From Thermatribacter velox (GTDB lineage Bacteria > Atribacterota > Atribacteria > Atribacterales > Thermatribacteraceae), in NCBI RefSeq assembly GCF_038396615.1, contig NZ_CP121689.1, positions 632,001 through 696,000 on the forward strand: a DNA stretch of 64,000 bases. Direction: 5' to 3'. Under the pieces are notes generated by a model, which made no database searches, had not been told where the DNA came from, and saw only the letters and a list, made by a program, of their open reading frames with translations. The position numbers and the translations under genes are program-made. This document shows, one piece after another, positions 1 through 9,101 of this stretch (position 1 is its first letter; each line of letters starts with the position of its first letter).

Positions 1-79
1 TCTGGCGCGCACAGCTCGGGGTAGGGTGCTTACTTCACAAGGAGAACAATATCTGCAGAGGTTTGACCAAAATGGATAA
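1..79 (+). CDS. ruvB: Holliday junction helicase RuvB, 3' end only
   Basis: The frame starting at base 2 is open to the TAA at 77-79 and reads as the last 25 residues of a protein. The tail contains R-T-A-R-G-R followed by a short hydrophilic end, which resembles the final segment of RuvB (usually R-T-P-R-G-R) in its DNA-binding winged helix. RuvB is the hexameric ATPase that drives branch migration with RuvA. The gene overlaps the queH ATG by 8 bases, so the two are probably translationally coupled. Only about 25 codons are visible, so the assignment rests on one motif and on the known ruvB-queA/tgt neighbourhood. Confidence 0.65.
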   Translation, partial: LARTARGRVLTSQGEQYLQRFDQNG

Positions 80-638
80 TACGGTTCTTCTGCACACCTG
101 TTGCGGTCCTTGTGCCACCCATGTAGCGAATGCTCTTATGAAAGAGGGCTTTGAGGTTGTTCTCTTTTTTTATAATCCGAACATTCACCCTTTTGACGAA
201 TATGTAAAAAGGTATGAGTCTTTTGTGGAGTATGCGCGGTATAAGGGATTGAAAGTAGAAACACCTTTTGCATACAACCCGTTGGAGTTTTTTGAGTGGA
301 TCAAAGAACCAGAAGAGCGCTGTGTTCGTTGCTACGAGATGCGTCTTAGTCGTACAGCGCGGTGGGCGAGAGAACAGGGATATCCTTTTTTTACAACAAC
401 CCTCACCATAAGTCCCTATCAGGATCTCGAAAACATTTTTAAGGTTGGAGAAAAGGTAGAGAAAAGAGAGCGGGTGGTTTTTCTAAAAAAGAATTTCCGC
501 TCGGGATTTACAGAAAGTGTTAAAATATCCAGAGAACTGGGTCTTTATCGACAGAATTATTGCGGATGCATTTTTAGCAAATGGGAAGGAGTGAAACGAA
601 GGATATGGAAATCTCTTACTGGGCCAAGTTCTTCCTGA
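72..638 (+). CDS. queH: Epoxyqueuosine reductase QueH
   Basis: QueH reduces epoxyqueuosine to queuosine in tRNA, the last step of queuosine synthesis, and replaces the unrelated QueG. The 188-residue protein carries the family's cysteines: C-C-G-P-C at 10-14, C84-x2-C87, and C164-x-C166 near the C-terminus, which together can hold Fe-S and metal centres. I start it at the ATG at 72, which overlaps the upstream stop. An in-frame TTG at 63 would add three residues. Downstream queA and tgt belong to the same pathway, so three queuosine steps sit in one run. The assignment is firm. Confidence 0.93.
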   Translation: MDNTVLLHTCCGPCATHVANALMKEGFEVVLFFYNPNIHPFDEYVKRYESFVEYARYKGLKVETPFAYNPLEFFEWIKEPEERCVRCYEMRLSRTARWAREQGYPFFTTTLTISPYQDLENIFKVGEKVEKRERVVFLKKNFRSGFTESVKISRELGLYRQNYCGCIFSKWEGVKRRIWKSLTGPSSS

Positions 639-835
639 CCTTAGGGATTATTTTTATCGTTATTGGCTTGTTGTTCTTTCTTCTTCCCAAAATCCCGGGT
701 ATAAACCGCCTCGGCCGTTTGCCTGGTGATATTGTGGTGCACCGGGGCAATTTTGTTTTTTATTTCCCTCTGACTACCTGTATCATTATCAGTGTGCTTC
801 TTACCCTTATTTTCACGCTTTTCTTGAGAAGATAG
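605..835 (+). CDS. DUF2905 small membrane protein
   Basis: A 76-residue protein with two hydrophobic membrane segments (about 4-26 and 50-72). The family signature lies between them: K-I-P-G...G-R-L-P-G-D-I, then R-G-N-F-x-F-Y-F-P. Length and motif match DUF2905, a family of unknown function often found beside ruvB, queA and tgt. The start is the ATG at 605, inside the end of queH (34-base overlap); an ATG at 581 would add eight polar residues not typical of the family. Family placement is secure, function unknown. Confidence 0.85.
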   Translation: MEISYWAKFFLTLGIIFIVIGLLFFLLPKIPGINRLGRLPGDIVVHRGNFVFYFPLTTCIIISVLLTLIFTLFLRR

Positions 836-842
836 AGGGCCG

Positions 843-2189
843 ATGATCTACAAGAAATTGCTGAGAACTTTCGCATTGCTTGTTGTTCTGGGAACTTTGT
901 TTGCGCTGAATCGCGCTTTTGCGGATGAACCCTGGGTTAGAGTAGGCATTGGGCTCTTCCAGGAAGTACACTTGGAGGCTTCTCAGGGGTTGAAGATTAG
1001 CTTATCCGATGGAAAAAATCTGGCCAAAAACTCGGTTCATTTCTCGATTGCTAAAGATGGGACCATCAACATTAATGGCACTTCCAGCCATGCTTTTTCA
1101 ATACTGGTCACACCTCGGGGAGGCATTGCCAGGGTTAATGGTCGGCCTTATCGAGGGCGCTTCATGCTTTACGCTGTTGGTTCTGATATAAAAGTAGTTA
1201 ATCTGGTTAGCCTGGAAGATTACATTAAGGGTACTGTTAAACTTGAAATTAGTCCTCGGTGGCCTCAGGAAGCAGTTCTCGCCTATATCATAGTGGTCAG
1301 AACCTATGCTCTGGCTAATTTAGGCAGGCATCGTGATGAAGGTTTTGATTTCTGTGCTTCTTCTCATTGTTTGTGTTATGGTGGTGTTAATGCAGAAAGC
1401 GAGATAACCAATTCACTGGTAGAGAAAAGTAGAGGCCTTATCGTTACCTATCAAGGAAAGCCTGCTCAGGTTTTCTTTCATTCAGAGAGTGGTGGAGTGA
1501 CCGAATCAGCTTCTGCGGTATGGGGTAAGCAGGTGCCTTATTTAGTCAGCGTTGTTTCTCCTTGGGAAGAAGAGGCCCCTCATGCTAAATGGAAAGTGTC
1601 TTTTTCTCTGTCCCAGATTGAGAAAAAACTGCTCGAGAAAGGTTTGATCAAGGGTAAATTGCAGAATTTATCTTTCGAGTTTGGTGAAAACGGACGTGCC
1701 AGAGAAGTCAAAGCTCTGACCACTCAGGGTGTTTTTACCTTTACAGCTCACCGCTTTAGAGAAGCAATGGGTTTCGATAAATTGCCCAGTACCCTTTTCA
1801 GGGTTAACATCGAACGTCAAAGCAAAACTATCCCCTCTGTTGGGCCTCGTGAAAATCCGAAAAGCTCCAGGGGAAGCCAGAGAAAAAAGGACATTGAAGA
1901 GCTACTCCAAAAAGATTGGACTCTCGACGAGATTATTGCTTACCTTCAAGAAAGAGAACAATTGAGAAAAAGCAATCTTTCTGTGCAAGATGCTGAGGTG
2001 GCTGGAATTTCCTTGACTCAAGATGTAAGCGAAGAAGTATGGTGCGTTTTTGAAGGTAGTGGTTACGGTCATGGAGTAGGTTTGTCTCAGTGGGGTGCCA
2101 GGGGAATGGCTCTTCAGGGTTACGATTGCTTTCAGATACTCCAGCATTATTTCCCGGGTTGCGAAATCAGGAGGGCAGTGTTCCGTTGA
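843..2189 (+). CDS. SpoIID/LytB domain protein
   Basis: A 448-residue secreted or membrane-anchored protein with a signal peptide (about 1-27, ending R-A-F-A). SpoIID proteins are lytic transglycosylases that cut peptidoglycan lacking stem peptides. The core shows L-E-D-Y-I-K-G with the likely catalytic Glu at 135, then R-T-Y-A-L (153-157), and the C-terminal G-Y-G-H-G-V-G-L-S-Q-W-G-A-R-G motif. A charged, low-similarity stretch of roughly 60 residues separates the core from that last motif. The usual 'KAQAVAARTY' helix is altered to A-Y-I-I-V-V-R-T-Y. It lies inside a housekeeping run, so a general cell-wall role is as likely as sporulation. Confidence 0.85.
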   Translation: MIYKKLLRTFALLVVLGTLFALNRAFADEPWVRVGIGLFQEVHLEASQGLKISLSDGKNLAKNSVHFSIAKDGTININGTSSHAFSILVTPRGGIARVNGRPYRGRFMLYAVGSDIKVVNLVSLEDYIKGTVKLEISPRWPQEAVLAYIIVVRTYALANLGRHRDEGFDFCASSHCLCYGGVNAESEITNSLVEKSRGLIVTYQGKPAQVFFHSESGGVTESASAVWGKQVPYLVSVVSPWEEEAPHAKWKVSFSLSQIEKKLLEKGLIKGKLQNLSFEFGENGRAREVKALTTQGVFTFTAHRFREAMGFDKLPSTLFRVNIERQSKTIPSVGPRENPKSSRGSQRKKDIEELLQKDWTLDEIIAYLQEREQLRKSNLSVQDAEVAGISLTQDVSEEVWCVFEGSGYGHGVGLSQWGARGMALQGYDCFQILQHYFPGCEIRRAVFR

Positions 2190-3211
2190 TGAGGCTTGAA
2201 GAGTTTGATTTTGTACTTCCCCAGGAATTGATTGCTCAGCAGCCAGTTCAGCCTCGCGATACTTGTCGGTTAATGGTTGTTAAGAGAAAAGAGGGTGTTT
2301 TTGAGCATTGCCTCTTTAAAAATCTTGTTGAGTATGTGAGTGTGGGGGACGTACTGGTTATAAATGATACCAAAGTTGTTCCAGCTCGTTTTTATGCCAA
2401 GAAGGAAACCGGGGGTAAAGTGGAGATTCTCTTTTTAGGGAAGGAGAACTTGTTTTGGAAAGTACTTTTGAACCCTTCACGGAGAGTAAGGGAAGGACAG
2501 CTTCTATTCCTTGATGAAAGAAGAGAAAACGGTTTTAGGGTTATAAAAAGAGATGCCGAGGGAACCTGGTGGTTGGAACCTCTTTTTTCTCTTGCCGAAG
2601 AGGGAGTTTTCGAGAAATTTGGCAAAACTCCTTTACCTCCCTACATCAAGGCTGGCGATGTTCCTCTTTCCAGTTATCAAACAGTCTATGCTCGTGTTCC
2701 AGGTTCGGTGGCTGCACCTACAGCTGGCTTGCATTTTACCCCTGAACTGCTTGATGCGCTTCGTTCAAAAGGTGTAGAAATAGCGTATATTACCCTGCAT
2801 GTGGGTTTAGGGACTTTCAAGCCCATAAAAAGCAAAAATATCCTTGAGCACAGAATGCATAGTGAAACCTATTCCATTGCTCCAGAAGAAGCCCTAAAAA
2901 TAGAAACGGCCAGGAAGAGAGGCCAGAGAATAATAGCCTGTGGTACCACTGTGGTCAGGGCTCTTGAGGCAACTCATTTGAAATTTGGTGAAATTCGTGG
3001 TTGTCAGGAGGAAACGGATTTGTTCATTTACCCGGGTTTCCAGTTCAAGGTAGTTAACGCTATGATTACCAACTTTCACTTACCCCGTTCTACGCTTTTT
3101 GTTCTGGTTTGTGCTTTTGGGGGCAAGGAATTAATGCAAAAGGCCTATCAGGAAGCCATTGCCCAGAGATATCGATTTTACAGCTTTGGTGACGCAATGC
3201 TGATTTTATGA
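2189..3211 (+). CDS. queA: tRNA preQ1(34) ribosyltransferase-isomerase QueA
   Basis: QueA transfers and rearranges the ribosyl group of S-adenosylmethionine onto preQ1 in tRNA to give epoxyqueuosine. The 340-residue protein has the typical beginning (F-D-F-x-L-P-x-E-L-I-A-Q-x-P) and the conserved G-S-V-A-A-P-T-A-G-L-H-F-T, H-V-G-L-G-T-F-x-P and T-N-F-H-L-P-x-S-T-L motifs. The ATG at 2189 overlaps the spoIID stop by one base (TGATG), and a gagg ribosome site lies just upstream. It is followed by tgt after 20 bases. Confidence 0.95.
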   Translation: MRLEEFDFVLPQELIAQQPVQPRDTCRLMVVKRKEGVFEHCLFKNLVEYVSVGDVLVINDTKVVPARFYAKKETGGKVEILFLGKENLFWKVLLNPSRRVREGQLLFLDERRENGFRVIKRDAEGTWWLEPLFSLAEEGVFEKFGKTPLPPYIKAGDVPLSSYQTVYARVPGSVAAPTAGLHFTPELLDALRSKGVEIAYITLHVGLGTFKPIKSKNILEHRMHSETYSIAPEEALKIETARKRGQRIIACGTTVVRALEATHLKFGEIRGCQEETDLFIYPGFQFKVVNAMITNFHLPRSTLFVLVCAFGGKELMQKAYQEAIAQRYRFYSFGDAMLIL

Positions 3212-3231
3212 ATTCTGGTGAGGATTGAGCT

Positions 3232-4350
3232 TTGGCCAGGCAGAATTTTGTGTTGCACAAATTGGATTCAACCAGTAAAGCTCGTTTGGGGACTCTATAT
3301 ACGGCGCATGGTGCAATTAAGACGCCCGTTTTTATGCCGGTTGGGACCCAGGGCACGGTTAAGGCTGTTGCTCAGGACCGCTTGGAATCACTTGGGGTGG
3401 AAATTTTCCTTTGTAACTCGTATCATTTGCACCTGCGCCCTGGTGAGGACCTGATTGCAGAAGCAGGGGGTTTGCACGAATTTATTTCTTGGAAAAAGTC
3501 GTTGTTGACTGATAGTGGTGGGTATCAGGTGTTTAGTTTAACCAGCTTGGTTGGGGTGAGCGATGAAGGGGTTACTTTTAAGTCGCACCTGGACGGCTCC
3601 CTGCACCATATTACGCCTGAGCTGTCGATGGAAATCCAGCAAAAACTGGGTGCAGATATTATCATGGCCTTTGATCAGTGTGTCGGATTTCCTGCTTCGG
3701 TTCAAGAAGAGAAGGTGGCTGCCCAACGGACTTTGTTGTGGGCAAAAAAGTGCAAAGAAACATTTTCTTCTTCCTGGCAGCAGCTTTTTGGCATCGTACA
3801 AGGGGGAACCCAGAAAGAGTTACGGGAGTTTTGTGCTCGTGAAATAGTGGCGATGGGGTTTGATGGTTATGCGCTGGGTGGTTTGAGTGTTGGAGAGCCT
3901 AAACCTCTGATGTATGAGATGATCGAGGTGGTTGAACCATATTTACCAGAAGAAAAGCCCCGTTACTTGATGGGGGTAGGTGCTCCTGATGATATTCTGG
4001 AGGCCGTTGCTCGGGGTATAGATATGTTTGATTGTGTTTTGCCGACCAGGAATGCTCGTAATGGTTGCTTACTTACCAGAAGGGGAAAGCTAAACATTAC
4101 CAGAAGCGAATTCGCCCGGGATTTTCAGCCACCGGATTCGGACTGTTCTTGTTATACCTGTTCAAAATTTTCGAGGGCCTATCTGCGCCATCTCTTTAAA
4201 GCTGGAGAAATCTTGGCAGCAGAGTTAGCTACTATACATAACCTTTTTTTTATGTTAGAGTTAATGAGAAAAATTCGAGAGGCCCTTGAAGGTGGTTATT
4301 TTCAAGATTTTAAACAGGATTTTCTTGCCACTTACAACAGTGGTTTCTAA
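3232..4350 (+). CDS. tgt: Queuine tRNA-ribosyltransferase (bacterial TGT)
   Basis: Tgt exchanges guanine-34 of GUN-anticodon tRNAs for preQ1. The 372-residue protein shows D94-S-G-G-Y-Q-V-F-S-L, A-L-G-G-L-S-V-G-E near 215-222 and the nucleophile region M-F-D-C-V-L-P-T-R with Asp267. The zinc site is C305-x-C307-x2-C310 with H336. It starts at TTG 3232 after the ribosome site ggtgagga at about 3218; no ATG lies near the conserved N-terminus. It follows queA directly in the queuosine run. Confidence 0.95.
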   Translation: MARQNFVLHKLDSTSKARLGTLYTAHGAIKTPVFMPVGTQGTVKAVAQDRLESLGVEIFLCNSYHLHLRPGEDLIAEAGGLHEFISWKKSLLTDSGGYQVFSLTSLVGVSDEGVTFKSHLDGSLHHITPELSMEIQQKLGADIIMAFDQCVGFPASVQEEKVAAQRTLLWAKKCKETFSSSWQQLFGIVQGGTQKELREFCAREIVAMGFDGYALGGLSVGEPKPLMYEMIEVVEPYLPEEKPRYLMGVGAPDDILEAVARGIDMFDCVLPTRNARNGCLLTRRGKLNITRSEFARDFQPPDSDCSCYTCSKFSRAYLRHLFKAGEILAAELATIHNLFFMLELMRKIREALEGGYFQDFKQDFLATYNSGF

Positions 4351-4387
4351 ACAATTTGTTAATTTAAGATAAAGGAGTGATTTTGAA

Positions 4388-4705
4388 ATGAGTTTTTGGA
4401 TACCCATTGCTTTCGCCCAGGAAGCCCAACCCGCTGCCCAACCTGCCGCTCCTGGGATTTTTGCTCAACTGTTACCTTTGTTTTTTATCATTATCATTTT
4501 TTATTTTTTACTCATTCGCCCTCAACAGCAGCGACAGAAGAGCCAGCAGGAGTTGTGGAACAGCTTGAAAAAGGGTGATCAGGTAGTAACCGCAGGAGGT
4601 ATACACGGGACAGTAGTTCAAGTTAAAGACAACGAAGTGGTTTTGGAAGTGGCCAAGGACGTTAGGATGACCTTTTCGAAAACGGCTATAGCGTCTAAGA
4701 AATAA
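4388..4705 (+). CDS. yajC: Preprotein translocase subunit YajC
   Basis: A 105-residue membrane protein of the SecDF-YajC complex, which helps the Sec translocon move proteins across the membrane. It has a short Ala/Pro/Gln-rich N-terminus, one transmembrane helix (about 24-43) ending in L-I-R-P-Q-Q-Q-R, and a cytoplasmic domain with G-D-x-V-V-T-A-G-G-I-x-G. Ribosome site aaggagtga precedes the ATG. It lies immediately ahead of secD and secF. Confidence 0.93.
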   Translation: MSFWIPIAFAQEAQPAAQPAAPGIFAQLLPLFFIIIIFYFLLIRPQQQRQKSQQELWNSLKKGDQVVTAGGIHGTVVQVKDNEVVLEVAKDVRMTFSKTAIASKK

Positions 4706-4743
4706 TATACAATTCTTTGGTTGAAGTTTAGGGGGCGAGTACT

Positions 4744-5952
4744 TTGAAGCGAAAAAATCTTCCCTGGAAGCTGATTGTTACGCTTGCCTTAGTTGTGATA
4801 GCTCTTTTGGTGGTTTTTCCTCTCGATAATAAAATCCGTCTGGGTCTTGATCTGAAAGGGGGCTCTCACATAGTTTTACAGTGTGTAGACACGCCTGAGG
4901 CTCCTGTTGATGAAGATTCGGTGCGCAGAGTGCTGGAAATCATAAGAAACCGTGTTGACCAGCTCGGCGTTTCCGAACCAGTTATTGTGCGCCAGGGTCA
5001 GGACAGAATTCTGGTTCAGCTGCCAGGAATTACTGACCCTGCCCGTGCAGTGGAAATTATTGGTAAAACTGCACTCCTTGAGTTTAAAGACGAAGAAGGC
5101 AATGTGATATTGACGGGAGCCAATTTGAAGAATGCACAGGTCCAGTATGACCGAATAGGTAGGCCTGTAGTGGCAATTACCTTTGATTCTGAGGGAGCTA
5201 AAGCCTTTGCCAAGGCCACTACTGCTAATGTAGGGCGTCATATTGGCATCTATCTTGATGGGAAGCTTATTTCTAACCCAGTTGTACAGGAACCAATTCT
5301 CCGGGGAGAGGCGCAAATTTCTGGTCGTTTTACCCTCGAAGAAGCACAGAATCTTGCTATTTTGCTTCGAGCAGGTGCTCTCCCGGTAAAAGTGGAGGTT
5401 ATTGAAAATCGTTCCGTTGGTCCTACCCTGGGCAGAGATTCTATAAACTACGGTGTGAGAGCTGCCATCATCGGCGCAATTTTGGTTCTTATTTTTATGC
5501 CCATTTATTATGGTCGTTTGGGTGTGATAGCCGATTTGGCCTTGCTTTGCTATGGAATTTTTCTTCTGGCCCTCTTTATTGCCCTTAAGGCCACGCTAAC
5601 CCTTCCCGGCATCGCGGGGTTAATTTTAACCCTGGGTATGGCGGTTGATGCCAATGTATTAATATTTGAGCGTATTAAGGAAGAGTTTCGGCTTGGTAAA
5701 ACCTGGCGTGCCTCCGTAGAAGCTGGGTTTCGAAAAGCTTTTCGTACCATTCTTGACTCTAACCTGACAACTTTGATTGCAGCTGTTCTGCTTTTCTCTC
5801 TGGGTTCTGGTCCAGTTAAGGGGTTTGGAGTTACTTTGAGCCTCGGTATTCTCTGCAGTATGTTCACTGGCATCTGGGTTACCAGGACATTGGTTGAGGC
5901 GCTTGCTGGTTGGGTTGGTTCGAATGTAAAAACAGAAAAAGCTGATGTTTGA
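4744..5952 (+). CDS. secD: Protein translocase subunit SecD
   Basis: SecD uses the proton or sodium gradient to complete protein export. The 402-residue protein has one N-terminal membrane helix, then L-G-L-D-L-K-G-G-S-H, the periplasmic P1 region with R-x-R-x-D-Q-L-G-V-S-E-P, and five C-terminal membrane helices. These contain L-x-L-G-M-A-V-D-A-N-V-L-I-F-E-R, which includes the conserved Asp of the ion path. The start is TTG 4744, placed by the gggggcgag ribosome site. It is shorter than the E. coli protein, as in many Gram-positives and thermophiles. Confidence 0.95.
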   Translation: MKRKNLPWKLIVTLALVVIALLVVFPLDNKIRLGLDLKGGSHIVLQCVDTPEAPVDEDSVRRVLEIIRNRVDQLGVSEPVIVRQGQDRILVQLPGITDPARAVEIIGKTALLEFKDEEGNVILTGANLKNAQVQYDRIGRPVVAITFDSEGAKAFAKATTANVGRHIGIYLDGKLISNPVVQEPILRGEAQISGRFTLEEAQNLAILLRAGALPVKVEVIENRSVGPTLGRDSINYGVRAAIIGAILVLIFMPIYYGRLGVIADLALLCYGIFLLALFIALKATLTLPGIAGLILTLGMAVDANVLIFERIKEEFRLGKTWRASVEAGFRKAFRTILDSNLTTLIAAVLLFSLGSGPVKGFGVTLSLGILCSMFTGIWVTRTLVEALAGWVGSNVKTEKADV

Positions 5953-5973
5953 GTGAATCGGGGGCGATTAGGT

Positions 5974-6855
5974 ATGAAGTTCTTAAAACTCCAAAGCATA
6001 GACTTTATTGGACACCGTAAAGTGGCTTACGGTATATCTATTTTTCTTATTGTTATCTCTGTTCTGAGCTTGGGAATTCAAAAACTGAATTACGGCGTCG
6101 ACTTTGCCGGTGGTACTCTTTTGCAATACAGATTTTCACGTGAGGTCTCTATTGAGGAAATACGTGATGTGCTTGCAGAGCAGGGACTTGCCAAAAGTGT
6201 CATTCAGCGGTTTTCTCCCCAAGAGTTTGTGATTCGTACCGTGAAGCTTGGAGAAGAGGAAAAGAAAGCACTCGAAACTTCTCTTGGGGAGAAGTTGGGC
6301 GAAGTACAGCTGGTCAGAATAGAAGAAGTGGGTCCGGCTATAAGTTTAGACTTGCGCAGGGCAGGTTTTATAGCTTTTTTGGGCGCTATAGCCGGTATTC
6401 TGGTTTATGTTAGCTTGCGTTTCGAATTCCGCCCTGCTGTCACATCGGTTATTGCCTTGATTCACGACGGGATAGTGGTTTTAGGTTTGCTCTCTCTTTT
6501 CCAGCGTGAGTTTACGGCTCCAGTGTTGGCAGCAATTTTAACCGTTCTGGGTTATTCTATTAATGACTCCATAGTTTTGATGGACAGGGTGAGAGAAAAC
6601 CTGAAGTTACGGAAGAAGGAAGAAAGTTTCACCGGGCTTGTTAACAGGAGTATTAACGAGATGCTCTCTCGTACTATTAATACCTCGCTCACGACTCTTT
6701 TGCCGGTTATTGCCCTGCTCTTTTTTGGGGGGAAAATGCTACAGGACTTTGCTTTTACGCTTTTTGCCGGCATTGTAGTTGGTACTTATTCCTCCATTTT
6801 TATTGCCAGTTCCTTGCTGGTTGACTGGGAAGCTCGCAGCCCCCGCAGGAGGTAA
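5974..6855 (+). CDS. secF: Protein translocase subunit SecF
   Basis: Partner of SecD. The 293-residue protein opens with a membrane helix and Y-G-V-D-F-A-G-G-T, has a small periplasmic domain, and ends with five helices holding L-T-V-L-G-Y-S-I-N-D-S-I-V-L-M-D-R, the SecF counterpart of the SecD ion-path motif. I choose ATG 5974, preceded by ggggcgatt; a GTG at 5953 directly after the secD stop would add seven polar residues and is an alternative. Confidence 0.94.
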   Translation: MKFLKLQSIDFIGHRKVAYGISIFLIVISVLSLGIQKLNYGVDFAGGTLLQYRFSREVSIEEIRDVLAEQGLAKSVIQRFSPQEFVIRTVKLGEEEKKALETSLGEKLGEVQLVRIEEVGPAISLDLRRAGFIAFLGAIAGILVYVSLRFEFRPAVTSVIALIHDGIVVLGLLSLFQREFTAPVLAAILTVLGYSINDSIVLMDRVRENLKLRKKEESFTGLVNRSINEMLSRTINTSLTTLLPVIALLFFGGKMLQDFAFTLFAGIVVGTYSSIFIASSLLVDWEARSPRRR

Positions 6856-6863
6856 TTAGCCTG

Positions 6864-8570
6864 ATGGGCGACCGGAAGTGGCAGATCAGAAAGATTAACA
6901 AGAATTACCTTTATTCTCTTGCCAAAAGTCTTTCTATGCCCCTTCCTATAGCCCGAGTTCTTGTGAACCGTGGTTTATTTACCGTAAAGCAGATTCAAGA
7001 GTTCTTCGAACCAAGCGTTTCAGCACTTGATAATTTGCTGGAAATCCCTGGCCTTCGTAAAGCTTCGGTGTTACTGGACCAATCATTGCGCAGAAAAGAG
7101 AGAATCTTAGTTTTTGGTGATTACGACGCCGATGGTGTAACTGGCTGTGCAATTCTTACTCGTTTTCTGCGTAAATTTTCAGACCAGGTGTTTCCTTATC
7201 TCCCTAATCGTTTTAGTGAGGGATATGGTCTTTCTGAAAACGCAATCCGATCTATAATTGCCAGAGGTATCAAGCCAAACCTGGTAATTACTGTGGATTG
7301 TGGCATTAAGGATTTTCATGGAGTACGTCGTCTCAAAGAATTGGGAGCAAAAGTAGTTGTTACTGATCATCACGTTCCTGAAGTGGGTCGTGTTCCCGAA
7401 GCGGATGTAGTGGTAAGTACCTGGGATTGGGAATCGGGTGACCTCCTTTTCCCTCTTTCTGGGGCAGGAATTGCACTTGCTTTGATTCGCTCTTATGCTG
7501 ACCTGGTCAATCTCGAGATGGATCCACTGGATGACCACGTTGGACTTGCTTGTATAGGCACAGTGGGTGATGTGGTGCCGCTTCTTGAAGAAAATAGGGT
7601 TATCGTTAGGTATGGTCTCGAAAGGATTAATAAAGAGCCTTGCTGTGGTTTACAGGCTTTGCTCGAGGTTTCCGGCGTTTTAGGAAGGCCTATTGGGTCT
7701 GAGGAGATAAGCTTTGTAATTGCTCCACGAATCAATGCAGCAGGAAGAATTGAGGACCCCTATCTGGCTCTTTCGTTATTCTTGAGTCGAGAGTATAAGG
7801 ATGCGCTGAAGCGAGCCAATTATCTCAATTCTCTTAATTCCAAAAGACAGAGAGAAGAGGAAAAGGTTATTCGTGCTATCTTTGATAATCCTGAAAATCA
7901 GGAACGTTTCGAGGAAGAAATAGTGGTTCTGTCTGGCGAGGGATGGAATCCTGGTGTTTTAGGCATTGTAGCTTCCCGGGTGAGTGAGAAACTGAATAAG
8001 CCAGTTATCGTTCTTTCTTGTAATGGTGAAGACGCTATAGGTTCAGGGCGCAGCATAGCGGGTTTTAACCTGGTTGACGCATTGTCTGCTTGTTCTTCGC
8101 TTTTGGTTCGCTTTGGGGGGCATGAGATGGCTGCCGGATTAAGATTACCGGTGCAAAACATTGTTCGTTTCCGCGAATCCCTGAACGACCTTTTTAGCGG
8201 GGAAGTGGCAAAAATACGTAAGAATAGGGGGCTCATCGTTGACGCTATAGTTAACCTTAGGGACGTTGACGTTGAAATGTTGCAGTGGTTGCAAAAGATG
8301 AGGCCTTTTGGCGAGAAAAATCCCAACCCGCTTTTTGCTTCTTTGAATGTTTCGATTGTAAAGAGCTGGGTTTGGGGAAGAAGCAACCGGCATTTACGCC
8401 TTTTGGTTAAACAGGGCAGAGAAGCTCAGGAAGCAGTGGTCATTAACGGAGTAGAAAATTCTTCAGAGCTTGCTTCCAGTATCCTGGCTGATTTCGTTTT
8501 TGAAGTACAAAAAGACAATTTTGGACACTATCCTTACCTGAAAGTTCACGATTGGCGAATCAAAAAATGA
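6864..8570 (+). CDS. recJ: Single-stranded-DNA exonuclease RecJ
   Basis: RecJ degrades single-stranded DNA 5' to 3' in recombination and mismatch repair. The 568-residue protein has the DHH domain with D-Y-D-A-D-G (86-91), then D-C-G-I, T-D-H-H-V-P and G-T-V-G-D-V-V-P-L, followed by the DHHA1 domain with F-G-G-H-E-M-A-A-G and a C-terminal OB-like region. Length and motif order match the family. It starts 8 bases after secF and is probably cotranscribed. Confidence 0.95.
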   Translation: MGDRKWQIRKINKNYLYSLAKSLSMPLPIARVLVNRGLFTVKQIQEFFEPSVSALDNLLEIPGLRKASVLLDQSLRRKERILVFGDYDADGVTGCAILTRFLRKFSDQVFPYLPNRFSEGYGLSENAIRSIIARGIKPNLVITVDCGIKDFHGVRRLKELGAKVVVTDHHVPEVGRVPEADVVVSTWDWESGDLLFPLSGAGIALALIRSYADLVNLEMDPLDDHVGLACIGTVGDVVPLLEENRVIVRYGLERINKEPCCGLQALLEVSGVLGRPIGSEEISFVIAPRINAAGRIEDPYLALSLFLSREYKDALKRANYLNSLNSKRQREEEKVIRAIFDNPENQERFEEEIVVLSGEGWNPGVLGIVASRVSEKLNKPVIVLSCNGEDAIGSGRSIAGFNLVDALSACSSLLVRFGGHEMAAGLRLPVQNIVRFRESLNDLFSGEVAKIRKNRGLIVDAIVNLRDVDVEMLQWLQKMRPFGEKNPNPLFASLNVSIVKSWVWGRSNRHLRLLVKQGREAQEAVVINGVENSSELASSILADFVFEVQKDNFGHYPYLKVHDWRIKK

Positions 8571-8586
8571 GGAGGATGGGATCAAA

Positions 8587-9099
8587 GTGGATCTGGCAAG
8601 TTACATCAGAAATATTCCCGATTTTCCACGCAAGGGAGTGCAGTTTAAAGACATTACTACTTTATTGAAAAACAAAGAAGCTTTCCGCTACGCAATGGAT
8701 TCTCTCGCTACTTTACTTGAACCAAAGCAAGCAGATATTGTGGTTGGAATTGAGGCAAGAGGTTTTATAATAGGAGCTCCTTTGGCTTATCTTTTAGGAT
8801 GTGGTTTTGTGCCGGTCAGGAAGAAGGGTAAATTACCTGCGGAGACGGTTTCTAAAAGTTATCAGCTTGAATACGGTGTATCAGTGCTTGAGGTGCATAA
8901 AGATGCTATCGAACCCGGTCAAAAGGTTCTGATAGTAGATGATTTGCTAGCTACCGGTGGTACCACCAAGGCAGTTTGCGAACTGGTTGAAGAGCTGGGT
9001 GGGAATATAGTGGGTATAGGTTTTGTTATAGAGCTTGAATTTTTGAAAGGCAGGGAGAAACTTCAGCCGTATCAGATTTATTCTCTGGTGAAGCTTTGA
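8587..9099 (+). CDS. apt: Adenine phosphoribosyltransferase
   Basis: Apt salvages adenine to AMP using PRPP. The 170-residue protein shows I-P-D-F-P-x-K-G-V-x-F-K-D-I-T near the N-terminus, G-I-E-A-R-G-F at 54-60 and the PRPP-binding V-D-D-L-L-A-T-G-G-T-T at 117-127. It starts at GTG 8587 after the ggaggatggg ribosome site. The TGA at 9097-9099 overlaps an ATG at 9099 that probably belonged to relA. recJ-apt-relA is a common gene order. Confidence 0.95.
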   Translation: MDLASYIRNIPDFPRKGVQFKDITTLLKNKEAFRYAMDSLATLLEPKQADIVVGIEARGFIIGAPLAYLLGCGFVPVRKKGKLPAETVSKSYQLEYGVSVLEVHKDAIEPGQKVLIVDDLLATGGTTKAVCELVEELGGNIVGIGFVIELEFLKGREKLQPYQIYSLVKL

Positions 9100-9101
9100 T
9101 G

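Noticed and set aside
843-2189. Evidence of sporulation
   Set aside because: A SpoIID domain alone is not proof; such proteins occur in non-sporulating bacteria and no other spore gene is here.
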